A stretch of DNA of 10,614 nucleotides from Pseudomonadota bacterium (lineage in GTDB: Bacteria > Desulfobacterota > Anaeroferrophillalia > Anaeroferrophillales > Tharpellaceae), in assembly GCA_015486445.1 (NCBI GenBank), contig WFRT01000016.1:1-10614 (forward strand). The letters run 5' to 3'. Made by a program: the position numbers and the translations under genes. Positions 6,892 to 10,614 of the stretch are shown in pieces. The notes below the pieces were generated by a model that saw only the letters and a program-made list of their open reading frames with translations, was not told the origin of the DNA and did no database searches. Every line of letters begins with the position of its first letter. The stretch's first letter is position 1.

Positions 6892-6921
6892 ATTATCATG
6901 TTTAAGGTCTCTTTGCCACAA
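6892..6921 (-). promoter_or_regulatory. Possible sigma-70-type promoter for HIT-lapA-lapB
   Basis: On the minus strand GATAAT (6892-6897, 5 of 6 to the -10 consensus) follows TTGTGG (6916-6921, only the TTG matching well) with an 18-nt spacer. It lies 57 nt before the HIT start, in the 133-bp divergent gap 6835-6967. The -35 is poor, so this is tentative. Confidence 0.3.
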
Positions 6922-6967
6922 TTTTCTTAGGTTGATCGGGAATTTTTAAAATTTCAGGGGAGAGAAA

Positions 6968-7498
6968 ATGATTATTAACGACCGGAAAATGGAAGCCGAA
7001 GCGATTCTCGAAGTAGGCCGGCTGATGGCGGCCGCGGCCCGGACTTCACCCAAGGGCAAAGGCGAGGATACGATTGCCACGATTCTGCTGACCGGGGATG
7101 AGAAGGATCGCGTGGCCAAGCGCATGGAGAGAATTGCGGCCGAGGAGGATATCCCTTTTTTCAAAAGGGATGCCGACAATATTTACCAGGTTCCGGCCGT
7201 CCTGGTGATCGGCACGGCGTTTAAACCGCTTGGCGTCCCCCGCTGCGGCGACTGCGGCTACAAAGACTGCGGCGACTGCCTGAGCCAGGGCGGCGGCCGC
7301 TGCAATTTCAACATCATCGATCTGGGGATCGCCCTGGGCAGCGCCGTATCGGTGGCCGCCATGCATCATGTCGACAACCGCATCATGTTTTCCTGCGCCA
7401 AGGCGGTGCTGGAACTCGGAATGCTGCCCCCTAAGATCAAGCTGGCCTATGCCATACCCCTTTCGATCAGCAGCAAAAGCCCCTTTTTCGACCGTTGA
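6968..7498 (+). CDS. DUF2148 ferredoxin-domain protein
   Basis: This 176-residue protein is of the DUF2148 family, found mainly in anaerobes and of unknown role. The N-terminal half is mixed alpha/beta, with LLTGDEKDRVAKRMERIA around 40-57. The centre carries a dense cysteine cluster: Cys93, Cys96, Cys101, Cys104 and Cys112 (C-x2-C-x4-C-x2-C-x7-C), with Cys143 further on. These residues would suit an iron-sulfur cluster, and that binding is inferred from spacing and from the family's description as ferredoxin-domain containing. The C-terminal half has hydrophobic stretches (about 115-132 and 143-165) that look like a buried fold rather than membrane spans. The start is well set: AGGGGAGAG ends 3 nt before the ATG. 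It is alone on its strand, divergent from the HIT gene and convergent with recJ 22 nt away, so the neighbours do not reveal its job. Confidence 0.83.
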   Translation: MIINDRKMEAEAILEVGRLMAAAARTSPKGKGEDTIATILLTGDEKDRVAKRMERIAAEEDIPFFKRDADNIYQVPAVLVIGTAFKPLGVPRCGDCGYKDCGDCLSQGGGRCNFNIIDLGIALGSAVSVAAMHHVDNRIMFSCAKAVLELGMLPPKIKLAYAIPLSISSKSPFFDR

Positions 7499-7520
7499 GC
7501 GGGTGGTCCGGCGGGGTCGC

Positions 7521-9272
7521 CTAATTCTTCACCAGGTTGCGGATGTCAATCAGGTTGAGACGAACCTCGGTGCGGCCCTGCCAGCTGTTTTCCTCCGGTG
7601 TAAAGGCCAAATCCAGCCGACTGCCGACCTCCGGCGCCGGGGCTGAGAAATTGAAAGCGATCCCGGGCAGCGGCTGTTTCCGGCCCGGACAGTTGAAGCT
7701 GAATTTGAAGTGGCGCCGGCCGTTGGCCCGCAGTTTCACGGCCCGGCTGACCCGGGCACCGGAGAGGGCAAAGGCCGGCTCCGGGTTGCCACAGCCGAAA
7801 GGCTGCAGCCGGCTAAGTTCGCCGATCAACTCCGGCGTGATCTCTTCCGCCTGCAAAACACCATCCAGCCAGAGTTCGGGCCGGGCATCGGGACGGGTCT
7901 CGTTTTCACTCAGGTAGCGGTCGAGCCGGGCGCGCAAGGCGTCGATGTCCTGTCGGGCGATGGTCAGGCCGACCGCCTGGGCGTGGCCTCCGAAACGCAG
8001 CATCCGGGCGCCGCAGAGTTCCAGGGCCTTCGCCAGGTCGAGCCCGGGGATGCTGCGGCCCGAACCCCGGCCGATGCCTTCTTCATCCAGGGCCAGCAGC
8101 AGGGTCGGCTTGCCGTGGCTTTCCGCGAGCCGGGACGAAACGATGCCCACGACCCCGGGGTGCCAGTTGTCGGAAGCGAGCACGATGACCCGGGATTTCG
8201 CCAGTTCTTTTTCCCCCGCCAGCTGTTCCTCGGCACTTCGATAAATCTCTTTTTCAATTTCCTGACGGCTGCGATTGCACTCTACCAGGTGGTCGGCCAA
8301 CTGGCTGGCCTGGGCCCGGTCACGGCTCAAAAAAAGGGCGACGGCGCTGCCGGCGTCGGCGATCCGGCCGACCGCGTTGACCCGGGGAGCCAGGCGAAAG
8401 GCAAGATCGCGGGAGTTGATCTGCTGTCCCCGGGGAAAACGACAGGCCTGGAGCAGGGCCCGAAGCCCGCAGCGCCGGGCCTGGTTGACTTCATTCAGAC
8501 CGTAGGCGACCAGGATCCGGTTGACCCCGGTAAGGGGCATGACATCGGCAACCGTGCCCAGGGCCACGAGATCGAGATACTGGAGCAGGTTGACCTCCCG
8601 GGCCAGGCCGGCCTGGCGCAGGCCCTTGCGCAGGGCCATCATCAGGTTGAAGGCCACGCCGACCCCGGCAAGCTCGGAAAAAGGGTAGGCGCAGCCGGGC
8701 TGATGAGGGTTGATCACGGCCGCGGCCGCGGGGATCTTTTCCGGAACCTGGTGGTGGTCGGTAATGATGAAATCAAGCCCCAGGTCGCGGGCGTATTCGA
8801 TCTCTTCCAGGTTGGAGATGCCGCAGTCGACGGTCAGGGCCAGGGTGGCGCCGCCGGCCGCAGCCCGGGCCACGGCTTCCCGGTTGAGGCCGTAGCCGTC
8901 GCTCAGCCGGGAGGGAATCGAGTAGTTGACGGTAAACCCGACCCGGCGGAGAAAATCGACGAGGATGGCGGTGGCCGCGATCCCGTCCATGTCGTAGTCG
9001 CCGAAAACAAAGATCTTCTCGTCTTTGTGCAAGGCAGTAACCAGCCGTTTGACGGCGGCCTCCATGCCACTGAGCAGGAAGGGATCGGGCAGGTCGTGAA
9101 GGGAGGGATTGAGAAAGCCGTCGGCCTGTTCCGGGGTGGCCAGGCCGCGGTTGAGGAGCAGGGCGGCCAGGCGTGGGGAAATCCCGAGTTCCCGGCACAG
9201 GCGGTCGCGGTTGTCGGGCTGGTCGGGGTGGAATTTCCAGGTCCGGGAGTGTCCCGAAAGAATATTGCTCAT
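7521..9272 (-). CDS. recJ: Single-stranded-DNA-specific exonuclease RecJ
   Basis: RecJ degrades single-stranded DNA 5' to 3' in recombination, mismatch and base-excision repair. The protein is 583 residues, normal length. The DHH domain motifs appear in order: FGDYDMDGIAAT (90-101), DCGIS (149-153), TDHHQVP (171-177), NPH (188-190) and LAGVGVAF (201-208). They are followed by LAPRVNAVGRIADA (294-307). The DHHA1 part has WHPGVVGIVSSRL (370-382), GSGRSIPGLDL (404-414) and GGHAQAVGL (428-436), and the OB-type tail has QPFGCGNPEP (490-499). The metal-binding Asp and His residues are all present, so it should be active. The ATG follows the EamA gene stop by 9 nt, and a GAGA in that junction may serve as its ribosome binding site, which suggests cotranscription. 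It converges on the DUF2148 gene without a visible terminator. Confidence 0.96.
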   Translation of the reverse strand: MSNILSGHSRTWKFHPDQPDNRDRLCRELGISPRLAALLLNRGLATPEQADGFLNPSLHDLPDPFLLSGMEAAVKRLVTALHKDEKIFVFGDYDMDGIAATAILVDFLRRVGFTVNYSIPSRLSDGYGLNREAVARAAAGGATLALTVDCGISNLEEIEYARDLGLDFIITDHHQVPEKIPAAAAVINPHQPGCAYPFSELAGVGVAFNLMMALRKGLRQAGLAREVNLLQYLDLVALGTVADVMPLTGVNRILVAYGLNEVNQARRCGLRALLQACRFPRGQQINSRDLAFRLAPRVNAVGRIADAGSAVALFLSRDRAQASQLADHLVECNRSRQEIEKEIYRSAEEQLAGEKELAKSRVIVLASDNWHPGVVGIVSSRLAESHGKPTLLLALDEEGIGRGSGRSIPGLDLAKALELCGARMLRFGGHAQAVGLTIARQDIDALRARLDRYLSENETRPDARPELWLDGVLQAEEITPELIGELSRLQPFGCGNPEPAFALSGARVSRAVKLRANGRRHFKFSFNCPGRKQPLPGIAFNFSAPAPEVGSRLDLAFTPEENSWQGRTEVRLNLIDIRNLVKN

Positions 9273-9281
9273 AGGTTCATC

Positions 9282-10223
9282 TCAGTTTTTTCTCAGGATG
9301 GTAACCAGGGCCCCGGAGACCAGGATGGCCGCTCCTCCGAACCAGATCGACAGGGAAGGGGAGCGGCGCGAAACCAGCAGTCCCAGGGCGACGGCGGAAA
9401 GGGGTTCGAGGTAGCCGATAATGGCGACGTGCTGGGCCTTGATCCGGCGCAGCCCGGAGAGATAGGAAAAAGGGGCCAGGCCGCAAAGCGTAACCCCGAG
9501 CCCGGCCAGCAGGATCCAGGATGACGGGGGGAAGGCGATTTTGTGATTATAGAGGAAAAAGGGGAGGAGGAAAAGCACAATAAAGATGTTCTGGCCGAAA
9601 ATGATTGTCGCCAGCGAGGTCCTGCCGGTCAGGTGCTTGGCGGTGATCAGGGTCAGGGCGTAAAAAAATCCGGAAGCCAGGCCGCAGAGCGCCCCGGAAA
9701 AATCGTGGGGCAGCAGATTGAGATTGAAACCGGGAAACAAGATGGCGAGCAGCCCGGCCAGGGCCAGCAGCAGGGGCGGAATGATTTTTATTTCAAAAGC
9801 TTCACCCAGCAGCATGGGGGCCATGACGGCGACAAACAGGGGAGCCGTGTAGTGGGTGAAAACCGAGATTGCGATCGAGGTCCGGTTGAAAGCGGCGAAA
9901 TAGAAGAAGTTGTTGGCCAGCAGAAAGCCCGCCAGCAGGGCGATGAGCGGCAGCTGGGGGCGGATTTCTGACCAGGGAGGGCTATTCGGGAAACTTTTCA
10001 GGCCGGCGACCAGGGCCACCGCCGGCAGTGAAAACAAGGTGGTGAAAAACAGGATGTAGAAGGAGTCGATGTGGAGTTTTTTTACCGCGATCCCCCAGGT
10101 GCTCCAGAGGAGCAGGGCGGCGATGACTTTGGCATAATTTTTCAGCGCAAAAACCTCAGCCGCGGCCGGCGAACTTGGCCCTGATCTTTTTTTCAACCAG
10201 CGGGTGAACCAGGTCGGAAACAT
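9282..10223 (-). CDS. EamA/DMT-family transporter
   Basis: This is an inner-membrane permease of the drug/metabolite transporter superfamily with two EamA repeats and about ten predicted spans. The first repeat covers about 30-163 and contains THYTAPLFVAVMAPMLLGE. The second covers about 175-310 and contains GYLEPLSAVALGLLVSRRS, where the usual GE after the span is missing. The substrate cannot be told; metabolite or amino-acid export is typical. The start is uncertain. The only in-frame ATG (10223) lies 68 bp inside coaD, and its first 26 residues are the out-of-frame translation of the coaD end, with GGAGG only 2 nt away. A CTG at 10145 would give a protein starting KNYAKVIAALLLW, the normal place for the first span, with GAGG 8 nt upstream. 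The outer limit is given here. It is sandwiched between coaD and recJ on one strand. Confidence 0.85.
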   Translation of the reverse strand: MFPTWFTRWLKKRSGPSSPAAAEVFALKNYAKVIAALLLWSTWGIAVKKLHIDSFYILFFTTLFSLPAVALVAGLKSFPNSPPWSEIRPQLPLIALLAGFLLANNFFYFAAFNRTSIAISVFTHYTAPLFVAVMAPMLLGEAFEIKIIPPLLLALAGLLAILFPGFNLNLLPHDFSGALCGLASGFFYALTLITAKHLTGRTSLATIIFGQNIFIVLFLLPFFLYNHKIAFPPSSWILLAGLGVTLCGLAPFSYLSGLRRIKAQHVAIIGYLEPLSAVALGLLVSRRSPSLSIWFGGAAILVSGALVTILRKN

Positions 10224-10614
10224 CGCCTCCCAGGGAGGCGAGCTCCTTGACGATGCGGGAACTCACATAGGTGTAGAGGGCGCTCGAGGTCATGAAAAAG
10301 GTCTCGATGCCGGGGGCCATCTTGCGGTTCATCAGGGCCATCTGGAACTCGTATTCAAAGTCGGAAACGGCTCGCAACCCGCGGATAATGACATGGGCAC
10401 AGCGCTTGATCAGATAGTCGATCAGCAGCCCATGGAAGGTTTCAACCTTGATCCGGTGATTGTCGGCAAAGATGCCTTCGATCATTTCGATTCGTTCCTG
10501 GACCGTGAACAGAGGGGTTTTTTCCTGGTTGCAGGCCACCGCGACGATAACCTCGTCAAAAACCTCGGAGCTTCTTTCGATAAGGTCGATGTGGCCCACG
10601 GTGACGGGGTCGAA
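10156..10614 (-). CDS. coaD: Phosphopantetheine adenylyltransferase (5' end missing)
   Basis: CoaD transfers AMP from ATP to 4'-phosphopantetheine, giving dephospho-CoA, the penultimate step of CoA synthesis, in the cytoplasm. The window holds 152 residues; the frame is open to the right edge, so about the first eight residues lie outside it. The visible N-terminus FDPVTVGHIDLI contains the nucleotidyltransferase T-x-G-H motif. An in-frame GTG inside this motif is not the start. Later hallmarks are IIRGLRAVSDFEYEFQMALM (the phosphopantetheine and ATP-binding stretch), NRKM, and the C-terminal YVSSRIVKELASLGG. The sequence ends in a basic tail, which is normal. The stop TGA overlaps the region from which the downstream EamA gene is translated, so the two are linked. 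Nothing suggests loss of function. Confidence 0.94.
   Translation of the reverse strand, partial: FDPVTVGHIDLIERSSEVFDEVIVAVACNQEKTPLFTVQERIEMIEGIFADNHRIKVETFHGLLIDYLIKRCAHVIIRGLRAVSDFEYEFQMALMNRKMAPGIETFFMTSSALYTYVSSRIVKELASLGGDVSDLVHPLVEKKIRAKFAGRG

Noticed and set aside
7499..7520. Terminator between DUF2148 and recJ
   Set aside because: The 22-nt gap has no inverted repeat followed by a T-run on either strand.
7710..9524. Open frame of 604 codons on the plus strand
   Set aside because: It lies opposite recJ and the EamA gene, with Gly/Gln/Ala-rich low-complexity translation. The recJ motifs prove the minus strand is coding.

Overview
The window looks like chromosomal DNA from a GC-rich, strictly anaerobic bacterium, most likely of the Desulfobacterota (former Deltaproteobacteria). 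The inference rests on three things: two genes of the anaerobic benzoyl-CoA pathway in the form found in obligate anaerobes, a class 1B (NAD-linked, PyrK-dependent) dihydroorotate dehydrogenase, and the Gram-negative LapA/LapB envelope pair. The taxonomic placement is inferred, not proven. Ten complete protein genes and one gene cut by the right edge are supported. No tRNA, rRNA or CRISPR was seen.

Layout. (1) 1-2859: a two-gene aromatic-degradation unit on the minus strand. had/bamQ (6-hydroxycyclohex-1-ene-1-carbonyl-CoA dehydrogenase) is followed by oah/bamA (6-oxocyclohex-1-ene-1-carbonyl-CoA hydrolase). The pair sits between two 238-bp direct copies of a non-coding, palindromic, MITE-like element (5-242 and 2622-2859). 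The copies differ at 10 positions by hand alignment, and each is bounded by 18-bp terminal inverted repeats. (2) 2911-4613, plus strand: pyrK-pyrD, translationally coupled, encoding the two subunits of dihydroorotate dehydrogenase B for pyrimidine synthesis. (3) 4625-6834, minus strand: a HIT-family nucleotide hydrolase/transferase, then lapA and lapB, which set LPS levels at the inner membrane. (4) 6968-7498, plus strand: a DUF2148 protein with a cysteine cluster, probably binding an iron-sulfur cluster. (5) 7521-10614, minus strand: coaD (cut by the edge), an EamA/DMT transporter and recJ, closely spaced and probably cotranscribed.

How the parts work together. The had and oah products catalyse consecutive steps: oxidation of the 6-hydroxy intermediate, then hydrolytic ring opening to 3-hydroxypimeloyl-CoA. 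The preceding dienoyl-CoA hydratase (dch/bamR), often their neighbour, is not in the window. Everything to the right of 2860 is housekeeping. The most unusual structure is the MITE-like pair bracketing exactly the two catabolic genes; one copy also fills most of the region between the divergent had and pyrK genes.
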